Shown: positions 9,861 to 22,199, counted from the stretch's first letter. The stretch is 64,000 bases of DNA from Eucalyptus grandis (GCF_016545825.1 NC_052619.1:50919090-50983089); one strand, 5' to 3'. The notes: generated by a model from the sequence alone, not told the origin. Numbers and translations are program-made.

Positions 9861-11848
9861 AAACCAAAAGCAAGGATTATGGTTTAGGATGACCAAAAAC
9901 CGGTTCACTAAGGAACACATATTTAAAAAAAAGGGTTTCGAGATTGCTTGAGAGTCAATCTTGCGAAACGATGTCGATTGTCAAATCCCTTCAGAGAGGA
10001 TTTTAACAAAATGAGATTTGATTAACCATCTAAGGGTTAAGTCAAATACGCCAAGTGAAAATATCCTAATCAAAAGAGGTATTTCACACCGACTCTCAAA
10101 AAGGGTTTTTATTCCCAACCATTAATGTGGAAAAACTATTTAAATCTCACCGGAAATGTCTCACTCAACTTATGTTTAAGGCTTTTGGAAACGTTCACAA
10201 TGAATACAATTCATTGATCAAAAGATCTTTTGAAATGACCGTAATGATGGCTTGGTCATGGGCTTACACAAAGGGTATGCACTTTGAGGCCAAGAAATGA
10301 ATATTCATCAAGTTTACAAGTCAAGAACCTCGAAGATAAGATAAAATAGAATTGCTTTCGCTCCATCTAGTGGTAGCTCCTATGTGATACTCTCATTTCA
10401 ACTCAAACCATCCCAATTGGAAGAGACTTTAGATAAAGATTGTAATGTTGGTTTAGGTGAGGCTTAAAAAGGCTTGAAAAAATTTCAAATATCAAAGGGT
10501 TAAAAATGAGTGATTATCTTGGCATCATTACCATCACAAGACTTTTCAGAAATTTGACTTTTGAAATTTAACCTATCTCAAGAGTCCTTTTGATTATTTG
10601 TCTTGAGACATGAGAATTTTGCTCTCTATTCTAATGACATCGGTCGCCATACATGTTTTCTTTTGCAAGGCTTTTCTTTTGTTTTTCAATTGATGGTCTT
10701 TTGCATGACCATTGATTTTGCTGTTCTTTGCATTTTTGCTTATCTTTGCATTCTTTCATGGGCATTAGCCTTGCTTTTACCAGGCACACTACTTTTTCAT
10801 AACCCCTAGTTTTCATTCTCCTTTGAGCATCTATACTCTCGAATGGCATTGACAAACATGACCAATATCTTTAATATTGTTGGTAAATCACATGCCTTGC
10901 CTTAGTGTAGGGAGATAATCATCACATAGGGTTACGAAAGAATTGCATATGGCTCAAATTGGCTAAGTGAAAGGTAATTGTGTTTGGGGTAGTGAACATA
11001 ATGCTTTTCTTCACTTTTGGATACTTTGAGCTTTGATAAGAAATCACTTGAAGCTATCACAAGAAGATTGATGCAAGTGAAAGCAATAAAATCTTTCTTG
11101 ATCTTTTACTCCATAATTTTCAACTAAGACCCCCTATTTTGTCCCTAATGTGAGGTTGTTCTTGACAGGGTTATTTTGGAAATGCTCCATATTTAGCTCA
11201 AAGTGGCTTGCAAGGGGTATCAATAGTGTTTGGGATTGAGAAAGGAAATGCCTTTATAATCTCAAACCATGTATTCACTGTAAATGAACCCTATACCCTA
11301 AGACATGATTCTTTTCACTCAATTCTCTCAAAGAGTGTATAATGACATATTTGGTAAAGGGGTTGGCTCTCATCACTTTAGGCACTACCACTTGGCATAT
11401 TTAACAATCCTTTTCGGGTTTTTCAAAGCACGCTTTAGTTAAATTTAACTCCTTAGGGAATGAAAATATAATGAAATTTTGTTTGAAAAGACATGTTCTA
11501 TTGACCCTACTAGGGAGACTTTTGGAAATAATGTTGAATAAAATTTATGGATAGAACAGGCTTTGCTCAACACAAGGGTTCACTTCTAGAGTTCTAACCA
11601 ACTCTAAAGGTCTAATTGACTCTTTCGGCATTCTAAAAGACAGGGTCACTCCTAAGTTCTAAAGAAAATAAACATTTTTTGAAAGTTTGCATTTCTGAGA
11701 TCAACCCCCTATTGACAAGTAGAATCTTCTTAAGAGATCCTGCAAAATGAACGAACATGCAGATGCAATATGTATGCATGAAATGCATGATGCAAACATT
11801 CTAAAGTGGCTGGATTCAATCCAAAAGTGGCTCAAAGACCTTTCATTT
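9861..11848 (-). other. Ogre 3' untranslated region, no gene seen
   Basis: Between the integrase stop and the tandem array there is about 2 kb without a coding signal. Short open frames here (for example 10603-10855 on either strand) are low-complexity, rich in repeated TTTGCATT-like words, and match nothing I recognise. Confidence 0.6.
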
Positions 11849-13082
11849 TATTCATGGATAATACTTCTTGACAGCATTATCATTTACAAGTTTTGGCAAT
11901 TCTTGACCATCCATTTCTACAAGGATTAGTGCCTCACCAAGTAGCACATTCCTTACTATAGATGGACCTTCATAGTTTGGAGTAAACTTCCCATGATAAT
12001 CTAAAATGATAGGTAAGACCTTTCTTAAGATAAGATCGTTGATCTCGAAATGTCTTGGCCTAACCTTGTGGTTGAACGACCTAGCTACTCTCTTTTGATA
12101 GCTTTGTCCATGGCAAATGGCTTTTACCCTCTTTTCATCAATCAAATTAAGTTGTTCAAATCTTTGTTGAACCCATTCAGCTTCAGAGAGCTTGATTTGA
12201 GAAAGTACCCTCAATGTAAGGATTTTTGCTTCCACGGGTAATAGAGCCTCCATCCCATAAACCAATGAAAATGGTGTTGCCCTAGTTGAAGTGTCAATTG
12301 AGATTCGGTAAGCAAGCAAAGCATATGGTAACCGATTATGACAATCACGATAATTTTTTGCTATTTTGGCTTAAATCTTCTTGATATTCTTATTTGCTGC
12401 TTCCACAACTCCATTCATTTGTGGACGGTAAGGAGAATAATTCAAATGGTGAATGTGGAATTCTCCAAGTAATTCATCCACCACCTTATTGTTCAAGTTT
12501 GATCTATTGTCTATTGATCGCTTCAGGAACTCCATATTGAGCGATGATATCACGACGGATGAACTTTGCCATGCTCTTTGTAGTAACATGGGCATAAGAA
12601 CTAGCTTCAATCCATTTGGTGAAGTAATCAATGGCTACTAAGATAAAACGGTGTCCATTTAATACTTTAGGATTAATTGGTATGATGATGTTGATGCCCC
12701 ACATTGAAAAAGGCCAGGACTTGAACATTTGATGTAGCTCATTAGGAGGAGCGTTAATTTTGTCTCCATAGACTTGACATTAGTGACAGCACCTCACATG
12801 TTGAATACAATTGGCTTCCATGGTCAACCAATAGTAACCAAGCCTCACAACTTTTCTAGCCAAGAGATGACCATTCATATGAGGGCCACACTCTCCTTCA
12901 TATATTTCTTTCATAAGGAGTTTAGCTTCTTGTGCATCAACGCATTTCAATAAAATTGAATCGAAAGATCTTTTATAAAGGGCTCTTCCATTGAGGAAGA
13001 ATTTGGATGCCAAATTCATCAAGTATTTTCGATCATTGGCTTGACTCCCTTGGGGAAATTTTCCCTCTTGAAGGTAATTCAT
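11849..13082 (-). pseudogene. Ogre integrase (zinc finger, core, C-terminal domain), broken
   Basis: The minus strand at 12780-13082 encodes the H2C2 zinc-binding region (GPHMNGHLLARKVVRLGYYW, then CIQHVRCCH). The catalytic core follows at 12371-12728 with WGINIIIPINP, FILVAIDYFTKWIEA, and HHLNYSPYRPQMNGVVEAANK. The C-terminal part at 11852-12319 contains YRISIDTSTRATPFSLVYGMEA and a region ending DNAVKKYYP before the stop at 11849-11851. The expected SDNG-type second acidic motif has been lost near 12480-12510, and stops and frameshifts separate the three blocks. In a live element the enzyme integrates cDNA with a five-base duplication. Confidence 0.9.
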
Positions 13083-13835
13083 GATATCATCCAGAAAAGA
13101 CCATCAAGTTCTTCTTTAATCATCAGGCAATAAGCAGGTTTTTTCAAGACACCAATTTGCAAAGGATCAATGCTTAAACCATCATTTACTTGTAACATTG
13201 AAGATAAAGTTGCAAAGGCATTAGCAAATTGATTTTGTGATCTCGGAAAATAATCAAAAGAGATTTTGTCAAATTCCTTGACCAAGTCATTGAAATATTC
13301 ATGGTGAGGAATTAATTTTACATCCCGCGTTTGCCATTCACCTTCCATCTAGAGAATGATGAGTGCATAATCACCATAAACTTGAAGCTTTCTGACTTTC
13401 ACATTGATGGCTAATTGAAAACCAAGGATGCAAGCTTCATATTCAGAAATATTGTTGGTACAAGGGAATACCAACTTTGTAGCTACTAGAAAATGTTGAC
13501 CTTATAGGGATATTAAAACTGCCCCAGTACCAGAACCAAAAAGGTTAACTACACCATCAAAATACATGGTCCACTTGTTAGGTGAGACCAAATAATTCAG
13601 TTCATCAATTTCATCCCAATCATCAGACTTCTCGGAATTTTCAGCTAACATATTGGCTATTACTCGCCCTTTGATGGACTTTTGTGCCATGCTTTGAATA
13701 TCAAATTCAAAGAGTAATATTTGCCATTTAGCGAGCCTTCCAACCAATACAAGCTTCTCCAAAAGATATTTGATCAGGTCATTCTCAATCACTAGAAGGA
13801 TGTGGTGGTGCAGAGTGTATTACCTCAATCATTGT
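13083..13835 (-). pseudogene. Ogre RNase H region, broken
   Basis: The minus strand at 13502-13792 encodes the end of the first RNase H (connection) segment (LVGRLAKWQILLFEFDI), followed by a second RNase H-like start reading WTMYFDGVVNLFGSGTGAVLIS. At 13079-13348 it continues with GEWQTRDVKLIPHHEYF and FDYFPRSQNQFANAFATL. Tat/Ogre elements carry such an additional (archaeal-like) RNase H after the normal one. A stop (TAG) just before 13348 and others disable it. The domain continues across the copia solo LTR at 13836-14802. Confidence 0.85.
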
Positions 13836-14802
13836 TGAAAGGGTTAGTAAGAACACCTAGAGGGGGGTGAATAGGTGTTAAAAGAAATTTTTGTGGAAAT
13901 GTTTATAAATACTTTTTCTTTTGAACTGGAATTTACAAAGTAATGGACTAGAGCAAGTTCAGCAATTAAATAAATTTACGAATGAATAAAAGAGTTCAGG
14001 GAAGAGAATAGAAACACAAAGTTTATAGTGGTTCAGCTTAGATCAAGCCTACGTCCACTCTCCTTCACTAACAGCCCACTAGTTGGATTTCACTATGAAT
14101 CAAAAGAAATTTTATAGTCTCATGTCCTTGACTTTACAGTGTAGAAACTTTACTACACTCTTCCAAAGTCTCACAAGTGTTTGCTCTTTCTTTTGAGTAC
14201 AAATTAAGCTCGACAAATGAAATAGCAAAAAATTGGGAAGCTTTAGACTTTGAAATTTTTCTTTCACACACGCTCTCGAACAACTTGAGGGTCTGCCTTA
14301 AATACTCCTTTATGCATTCATGACCGTTGGCATTTTATAAATGAATTCTTCCAATCTACCCATTGGACAGAATCAATTAAGGAGATCTTGAGTCGTTTAA
14401 AGATCGAGATGAAAGCCCGTCAATCATGTTTGCCTATACAATCAGGATCTTGGTTTCCATAAGTAGAACCTTCCAAGTATTTTCGCCTTTCAAAAGATTT
14501 GATTATCCGAATTGATTCCAATAAAGATAATTGATCATAAGGTGCTATATCCAGCCATAAGGACTTCCAAAACCATACAAATTGAATCCTTAAAGATAAT
14601 CTTGCATCTAAATAAGTCTTTATTCTTCAGTCTAAAAACTGTTAGTCAAGGCAGACTTTGAGATTAAAGTCTAGCGGTCTTCAAACTTTAACGGTAGAGT
14701 CTGGAGTTCTTCAAACTATAATACTTGAGTCTGCAAGTCTTCAGACTAGACTTTTGGAAATGTTTTGTCAACTTCAAAACAATAAATGAGTTTTCTCTAA
14801 TA
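13836..14802 (-). mobile_element. copia solo LTR (967 bp) inside Ogre RNase H
   Basis: In plus view it starts TGAAAGGGTTAGTAAGAACACC and ends CTCTAATA (mutated from CTCTAACA). It shares long blocks with the copia LTR at 7762-8391 and the inverted copy at 27725-28827. The flanks are ATTGT on the left and GGTGT on the right; they match at three of five bases, which I read as a decayed target duplication because the Ogre reading frame resumes across the insert. No internal copia sequence remains, so it is a solo LTR. Confidence 0.8.
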
Positions 14803-16006
14803 GGTGTAAAACCCAAATCAAGGCTACACGGGTCTTTTCCACTTCAGCATATCGGATCTCGAAAGTAATAAACTTCTTATGGAGGTAATATATGTTACAT
14901 TCTATTTCATCCCTTAGTCCTTTTTATGCTAACATGGCTCCTAAAGACTCTTCGTGAATTGAGATGAATGGTGAGATACAAGATCTTATGGAGGTAATAT
15001 ATGCACAGTCCCTTGGATAAATGGCATGAGCACACCTTGGATAAGCGGCATGAGTACAGGAGATTGTGAAAGATATCACTTAAGTTCTTCAAATGATTTT
15101 TGACATTCTTCACCCTAGTTGACCTTGGTGTTCTTCTTCAACAACTTGAAGAACGGCTTAGTGGTTTCTGACAATTGAGAGATAAATCTTGCAACATAAT
15201 TCAATCTTCCCAATAAGCTTCGGATTTTCTTAACAGTATAAGGAGGTTTTAGATCACATATGGCTTTCACCTTAGAGAGATCCTTGTTACTAACCATAAA
15301 TCCAAGAGCTGCCTAGACTTTTCCCCAAATATGCATTTTGAGGAGTTAAGCCTTAGCTTGAATTTCCTCAATCGGTCAAATAGTTTTCTTAAGACTTCAA
15401 CATGATCATCACCTTGTCTTGACTTTGCAATCATGTCATTCACATAAACTTCAATCTCCTTATGCATCATATCATGGAATAGTGTTACCATTGCTCTTTG
15501 ATATGTTGCCCCCGTGTTCTTCAAGCCACAAGGCAAATTTTGTAGCAAAATGTCCCCCATGGAGTGATGAAAGAAGTTTTAGTTTTGTCTTCCTCTTTCA
15601 TCCGGATTTGGTTATAACTTGAAAATCCATCCATGAAGGAGAACAATTCGAATCTAGCAGTACTGTCAACTAAGATATCAATGTTTGGCAAAGGAAAATC
15701 ATCCTTAGGGCTTACCTTATGCAAGTCACAATAATCAACACAAACTCAGATTCATCCATCCTTCTTCATAACTAGGACTATATTAGCAATCCAATCAGCA
15801 TAATGGGTGACTTTAATGAAATCGACATTTGAGCGCTTCATGATTTCTTCTTTAATCTTTTTCGACAACTCAGGTTTCATCCTTCTAAGCTTTTGCTTCT
15901 TTGGCGGAATATTAGGATCAAGTGGTAACGCAAGTTCCACTATCTTAGGGTCTAAACCCGGCATATCGGCATATGACCAAGCAAAAACATCTTCATACTC
16001 TTTCAA
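14803..16006 (-). pseudogene. Ogre reverse transcriptase, broken
   Basis: At 15752-16006 the minus strand gives EYEDVFAWSYADMPGLDPKI and WIANIVLVMKKDG; at 15521-15724, DDFPLPNIDILVDSTARFE, FSFMDGFSSYNQI and KTSFITPWGTFCY; at 15267-15560, MPCGLKNTGATYQRAM-like sequence and EVYVNDMIAKS. The last is the YVDD catalytic box with the first aspartate changed to asparagine (YVND). The thumb/connection continues at 15115-15297 (IRSLLGRLNYVARFISQL). Stops lie between every block, so the enzyme is dead. A local 109 bp duplication (TCTTATGGAGGTAATATATG at 14875 and 14984) lies near its left end. Confidence 0.92.
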
Positions 16007-17617
16007 AAGTCTAATTAATCTATTGGCATCCGTTTGAGAGAGCCTGCCCCAATCTCAGTTTCTTTAAGGTTATCTGAATCTCCTAAATTCATGGTGATTG
16101 GTTGTTCGGTGATAGGAGGTTTGGACTCTTCATGTCTAAGCCATTCTTTTTCAACAACTCGAGGATCATCCTCATTCTCTGAGTCAGAATAATCGGGTTC
16201 GTCAAAAAATTTTGAATACGAATCCGAGCCATGCAAATGACTATCATGATGTGAAATGTCATGCTTGAGATGCAATCAAAAAATGGCTAGTATATATGCA
16301 TATAAATGAATACAAGGTATGTAAATGTCATGAAAAACTTATTTTCAAATTCGAGTTTTCAAAAAAATTATTTTGAAACTATGGATCGTGTCAAGGCTCA
16401 AGCCTCAAAGCATCATCATAGGATAGATCTGGGAAACCTCACACGTCTATTAACAAAATATAAATTTTATTGATATGCAAAAATTGCATTACAATATATA
16501 TCATCTTGGATTCATAGAGTTTATGATCCAGATTATTAAGTAAACGAATGAAATGAATGGAATTCCCTCCAAAGGGAGAAATGAATGGAATACGACTAAA
16601 AATGAAATACAAGGACTAGAAACATCCCTTACACAATGGGAACTGTAGGCTCTTCATCTTCACCAATAGTGCCAAACAAACCATCTTCAAACAAATCAGC
16701 AAAGTGGTAGATATTAGCATCTTCTTCTTGCAAGAACTTTGGTGGACCAGGAAAGAAATCATTCAAAAGTGGAGGCAAGAGACGTTGGTAGCTCTTACCT
16801 ATAATGTTTGGGCCTTTATGATTACCTTAACCCTTACGGTTGCCTTAATAACTTAGGCCTTCACGCTTGTTGATCTTGACCACCTTAATGGGATTTGGCA
16901 TGCCTTGGGCAAGCTTACCCAAACTTTTCCCAATAGCAAAACCGTTCTTGAGCAGTTCTTTATTTGACATTAAGGATGCCTTTAAAAACCGATGCTTCTT
17001 GATGATTGACCCAACAGGCACATGAGTGACAAACACCATCTCAAACGAGTGGGAGCTCGACTCTCCTTTGGCCTAAGGCTCGATAAAAGGTATGGTAGTG
17101 TTATGGAAAGTCTCCGTATCTCTTTTACATCGGATAGTCACAATCTTTCCATCAATTGGAAGTTTCAGCATATGATGAAAACTGGAATGAATGATCCCTA
17201 CAGCAAGATCCAAGGCCATCCCAATAGCAGGCTAAAATTACTTGGAATATCCAATACTTGAAAATTTTTAGTAATGGTAATAGGGTCAATCATCAGTGGT
17301 AAGTTGATTTCCCCTATTGTTTCTTTTCTCATCTCATCGAAGGCTTGGACGGGAATCTTTGGAAGGGAGACATTTTACATTCTTATCCCCAATTGACAAA
17401 GGGTGGATAAAGGGCAAATGTTCAAGGTAGAACCATTATCGACCAAGACCCTTGAAATCCCAAAATATTGAGCGGACACATATAGCGCCTTAGTGTTTGC
17501 TTGGCCCTCAGGGGGGGAGTTCTTTCTCAGAGAATGTAATTTGATCTCTAAGAAGTATAGCACCCACAAACCCCTCCAAATGTACTTCTCCAGTGGTCTC
17601 AGGCACGTGGACTTCAA
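16007..17617 (-). pseudogene. Ogre protease, G-patch-like segment and acidic linker, broken
   Basis: At 17375-17617 the minus strand encodes the aspartic protease core reading VLVDNGSTLNICPLSTLCQLG (the usual D-S/T-G triad is D-N-G here). At 16845-17039 the segment LLKNGFAIGKSLGKLAQGMP resembles a G-patch, a domain reported between protease and reverse transcriptase in Tat/Ogre polyproteins. The 16015-16275 piece is an acidic, serine-rich linker (DYSDSENEDDPRV). The protease would cut the polyprotein. Frames are interrupted by stops between and within these blocks. Confidence 0.78.
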
Positions 17618-17806
17618 TCAAAATTTTGAGGAGAGCATTTCTATGCTTTTTAGAGGTCTTGAAAAGCTCCAATAGGGAAATCTGCGTAGGCATCTTGCGC
17701 ATTTGGTATATCACTTCTACCAAACTTGTCTTGAGTGTTTTGAGGAGTTGTTCAGCTTCCTCATCTGTTACGGCCTTCTTTTCCACACCTTCACATGGTG
17801 AGTAGA

Positions 17807-18960
17807 TCAACCCAATCGGGTGACGGCATCGATTTCATTTGTTTTATAGTTCCAAAGGACCACCTTAGTGTCATAAGTAGAAGTTACCTTAGTATTGGAA
17901 CATTCACCAACTTCTGTTGGCAATTCAATCACAACGGGTCCAAAACCCACGCTTGAGATCTTCATGGGTCCAAAATTGTCAATCAATGAGTCGACTTCTA
18001 TGACGCCCTTGTCAGTTGCATCAGCCCCACGAGGGATTTTCTCCTTAGTCAGATCAATCACAACAGGCTCAATCATAGCCATGAAGTCATCCCCAAACTC
18101 ATCTCTCCATCCACTAGGGACGATATCTTTGGGATTTCGAAAATAACATGGATGAGGAGTATACTTGACCATAAATCATACTTCCCACTTGGTTGTCCCA
18201 AAGTGTCCACCACTTCACCTCTCTCACGGGCTTTCCTTATGAACTCACGATCCAAACAAGAAGTTTTGTATTCAACATCGTCCCCGTCATTGGAATGGAC
18301 CTCTCTATCTTTTGGCAAAGTTAAAGTAAGGTCTTCTTCATCATCCCATCCACTCGGGACAATATGCTTCACGTCAATGAAGAAACTTGGTGGTGGTGTG
18401 AACTTCACCTTAAAGTCATATTTATCACTTGGTTGGCCAAGGATACTAACAACTTCACCATTTTCGCGAGCTTTTCGAACAAACTCATGGTCCTGTGAGA
18501 AGCTTTATATTCATCCTCGCTTCCAGTGTCAGAATCTTGGTACATAGGGGTTTTTTTCTTTTTGAAGCTTGACGATCCTCCTTTTGAGTGTCATCCTAAC
18601 TTGGATTTTCAGCCTTCTTTATGACTTTTGAGATTATATCTTCGCCAGACAAATCGACTTCAACCAAAGACATCTGTCTCAAAATGGGCTCACCATCTTC
18701 ATATTGGATAATTCCCAGCTCAGCTAGCTTCGCTAAGCAAGCTATCTTCTCATCACAAGTGATGCCACATTTTAGCTGGCAATCAACAAATGATGTGATA
18801 TGTTCCAACTTTTGGATATCCAATAGGAGTATATGCTTGTCATCATCCCCAAAAATCATATTGACATCTTCAGAATGTTTCAAAATGGGATTTTGTTGGA
18901 CATTCGGCATTGAATCCTTAAAGGTGAGCAGTTTTTTTTTTTTTTTTTTATCTAGCAAGT
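17807..18960 (-). pseudogene. Ogre gag-pro linker with an internal duplication
   Basis: This stretch carries two related blocks on the minus strand. One (18073-18408) reads FTPPPSFFIDVKHIVPSGWD then GEVVDTLGQPSGKYDLWS. The next (17807-18172) reads YTPHPCYFRNPKDIVPSGW. A further copy of the GEVVSILGQPSDKYDFK-like sequence lies at about 18410-18480. The repeated unit is roughly 240 bases. The upstream part (18596-18958) has LTFKDSMPNVQQNPILKH. I do not recognise a catalytic role; the context is the linker between gag and protease. Confidence 0.65.
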
Positions 18961-18961
18961 T

Positions 18962-20213
18962 CTAGATCTTGGAATAGAGCACCAGATAGTTGTCCACATG
19001 GCGACCTTTTTCTCCCATGTGATACTCACACGTCTTATTAAGGTTGAACCTAGTAAACTTTGGCAAATTATCCCTTGGGATCTCTCTCGCCACGAGATAA
19101 CTTTCAATCAGCATTGGAAGTAGTTGAGACATGGGTCTAGGCAATGGAGTAAATTGTCTTTGAGGGGATTTTCCTTTACATTCAAAATTTCGAGAAAAGC
19201 TCCTTACCTCCACAGCAGGTTTATGAGCTTGAGGATTATATGGTTTCTAAGAAGAGAAGTTTTTTATATAAGCAATATCTATGATTGATTCCTTATCTCT
19301 CTTCGGGGCATATCGACGATTCATGGTCTCGATCAACCTTCCTTCATGCATGATCCCTTCAATGTGTTCACCTAACTCCACTAATGTGGCAAAGTTGATA
19401 TAGGTGTGGTTGTACATTTTCTTGAAGAAATCTTGAGGCATAACTTAAAGAAATAATTTCATAGCCTCTTTCTCAAACAAAGGTGGCTTTACTTGAGATG
19501 CAGTAGCTCTCCATCTTTGAGCATAAGCTCTAAATGTTTCGGTTCTCCTCTCTCGACTCGAACTAATTCCTCTTGGGTCGAAGCAATCTCGGTGTTGAAC
19601 TTATATTGTTGGAGGAATTCATCAGCGAGATCCTCCAAGTATGGATCTTCTCCGAGTCCAACTCTATAAACCACGTCAACGTAGGACCAACCAAGCTATC
19701 TTGAAAGGAATTAATCAGGAGTGGAGGATTATCTGAGTAACGGGCCGTCTTGCCCAGATAGTACTTCAAGTGGGTCTTAGGGCATCCAATGCCGTCACAC
19801 TCCCTCGTAAACTCAGGGTCCTTATAGAATTCGGGGACTTTAACCTTGGCAAAGGGCAATAGCTTATCGAACCCCTATAGTTGATAGTCTTGTAGCATGC
19901 AAAGGTGTTCCTCAATCTTTGCAAGGCATCTTGAACTTTCTTCATCAAAGTATGGAGTTGGAGTCTCCTTAGATGGAGGCTCTAAATCAATAACTATCGT
20001 GGTTACAGTAGGAACCTCTTCAGCAAGCCATTTTCCCACGGGTTCTACTACCGACACTTCAAAGGGCACGGTAGGAGGATTCATGGTAGGAGAAGTAGGA
20101 ACTACAGAAGTTAAGTTCTTGACTTGGTTGGAGAGATCGACTAATAGCAACATCATCTACGCCATTTAGTTCTCCATGCTAATAACACGAGCACGAGTAT
20201 CTTCATTGTCCAT
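18962..20213 (-). pseudogene. Ogre gag, broken
   Basis: The likely start is the ATG at 20211-20213. After 15 codons two stops (TAA, TAG) occupy places where glutamine codons would fit, then the frame resumes at 20156. Gag core motifs follow: KVKVPEFYKDPEF, DGIGCPKTHLKYYLGK and DSLVGPTLTWFIELDSEK (19563-19859), EDLADEFLQQYKFN (19489-19674), and MPQDFFKKMYNHTY with RRYAPKRD (19247-19441). Near 18990-19030 the segment TCEYHMGEKGRHVDNYLVL is the Tat-type zinc-finger-like motif, here missing its last cysteine. Gag would assemble particles; this copy is dead. Confidence 0.88.
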
Positions 20214-20846
20214 TTTTGTTTGGTGGCGAGTACGTATGATAGACCGTTTTTCAACCGTCTTTCAGTACCTTCGTAAAAGAAGATGACTCAAATTAGTACA
20301 AGTTAAAAGAAATCACAAAAATACAAATCCCAGTCAATTTTATATTTTCTTGAGATAAAATAATGATAAGAAGTGTACTTCACCAAAAAAAAAAATAATG
20401 ATAAGAAGTGTATATGATCCTAGTATCATATAACATCCTCTCATCAAAATTTCTTCAAAAGAAATTATACAATTGAAAAGAAACGATGACAAATATTTAA
20501 TCAGAATGCTCATTTTCTAAAAATCATATGAAAATGTTCATGAATTTTATTCATTTCATCAAACAATTACAAGGGAAATAGAACCTTTCATTCTTGAAGC
20601 TTACAAAGTGGTTCGATTTTACATGTGATATGAAAGTGAATACATAGAAACTTCAATAGAAATGAGGGAAACACAAAGGAAGTCCCTTTACAAGAAAAGA
20701 ATATGAGATGGAAACCTATGGACTAGGTGGGATCGTGCAGAGACATTTTTATCATGGGCCAAGCGTTCCTCATCAATCAAGGCATCGTCTTCTTGCTCCT
20801 TAATATGAGCTCGCCGAAAACCTTGAGGCTTAGGAATATTAGGCAA
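20214..20846 (-). other. spacer between Ogre ORF1 and gag, no gene seen
   Basis: About 630 AT-rich bases with no coding signal. A 20-base segment (AATAATGATAAGAAGTGTA-like) is tandemly duplicated at 20358-20412. It lies where Ogre elements have the ORF1-gag interval. Confidence 0.6.
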
Positions 20847-21949
20847 CTAAACCTTGAGCTCAGGTTCTACCCGATGGTATATGTAATCAATGGTAACTTG
20901 ATGAGTCCTCATCTCTCCTTCCAAGTCGGCTTCATCGATGGCAACCACATAATGTGAGGAACGGGAGTACCAAATTCTAGTAACGGCTTGAATCGCGGCC
21001 CTGATATGGTCAATTTGGTTTTCCTTGATGACTTTCTCGTGATAATCAATATGATATAACCCCAACTTGAGGATTAGTGGGATTGTTTGAAGCATGAAAT
21101 ATTGGTGGAGCACCCTTAAAGGGTAATATGACGTTAAACCCGTCAATCCCACGAGGGGGAGTGGGTCGTTAACTCCACTAAGCACCTAAAGATTCCCAAG
21201 CCACCGAACATGCCATTGAATTAAGCTAATGATGATATTTTGTGACATCGACAACCTTCATGTGAAGTGCAAATTCTTTGATATGTGAAAAGAGACAAAT
21301 TTGGAGAAGTCCTAATGAAGCTCTAAGAGTTTCTCGGCCATTTGCTTTGAAACAATTAAGAGACACAAAAGTTTTGGCAAGGATCATTTGTGTAAAATAA
21401 TTAAACGCGCACACTTGATTGACAATGTGAGTGACTAAAGGATCCTTTTTTTTTTTTTTGGGTATGTGGGAATACCACAAAGCCAAAGAACATGAGTAGG
21501 AAGACACGAGGAATTTGATTCTTAGATTTAGGCTTAAGGCTAAGGAAATGTTGTTCAAGGAAAGTATAAGGCATGGAATAAGAATTTCCTTTAAGAATAG
21601 CCCTAATTTTGTCAGTAGGGATATTGAGGAATTAACGTAGAAAAGATATTGGATCTTGACCGATAGGAGGAGTGACGAAACCTAAAGAGACTTTACCTAA
21701 CCTGATAGCTTTCCAGAACTCCTCAATTGTAGGGGTCAATTCATATTGATTAAACACGAAAGTGGAAGTCATGGGATTCCAAAAATGAACCAATGCTTTT
21801 ACCATTGCGATATGTGGTTCGACTTTTAATAAAGTTGGGAGAAAGCCTATGCGTTTTTCCACATAGTCTTGATGTCTAGGATTGAGATTCTTTCATAGAG
21901 TCTTGAGATTCCCCTACATGGGGACCACGTCCACTTCAGGTTTACCCAT
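20847..21949 (-). pseudogene. Ogre ORF1, DUF7745/plant-mobile-domain-like, broken
   Basis: The first ATG on the minus strand is at 21947-21949 (MGKPEVDVVPM, then TAG). The frame then reads EKRIGFLPTLLKV, MVKALVHFWNPMTSTFVFNQ and YELTPTIEEFWKAI (21632-21862), continues in broken form at 21226-21558, and ends at 20847-21185 with EKVIKENQIDHIRAAIQAV. The pattern of a phenylalanine/tryptophan-rich start with ELTPTIEE is that of the DUF7745 family of plant proteins found in Ogre ORF1. Its function in the element is unknown. Position upstream of gag and in the same strand supports the call. At least three stops and one frameshift break it. Confidence 0.72.
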
Positions 21950-22199
21950 CTAAACTTGAACCTAAAGGGGCATCCGTGATTAAAACGTATTGTTGTTGAA
22001 ATATAAAATGCATAATGAAATGTGGAGAGTAAGAAGATAAGAACTATAAGAAAGGAACGATATCTTACCCATCAAACACATGGCAAGTACAAATCACTTG
22101 TCGCATGAAACTGTGAAGTTTCAACGCCTAAGGTGAGGGTGCTAAAGGCTCGAGGTCCCCATTCCAAAAGATAAAAATAGTTTACCCACCACTACTATC
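21950..22199 (-). other. Ogre 5' untranslated remnant or junction, no gene seen
   Basis: About 250 bases upstream (minus strand) of ORF1. No primer-binding site or LTR end is visible. The border with the plus-strand chromovirus-like LTR to the right cannot be placed exactly. Confidence 0.4.
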
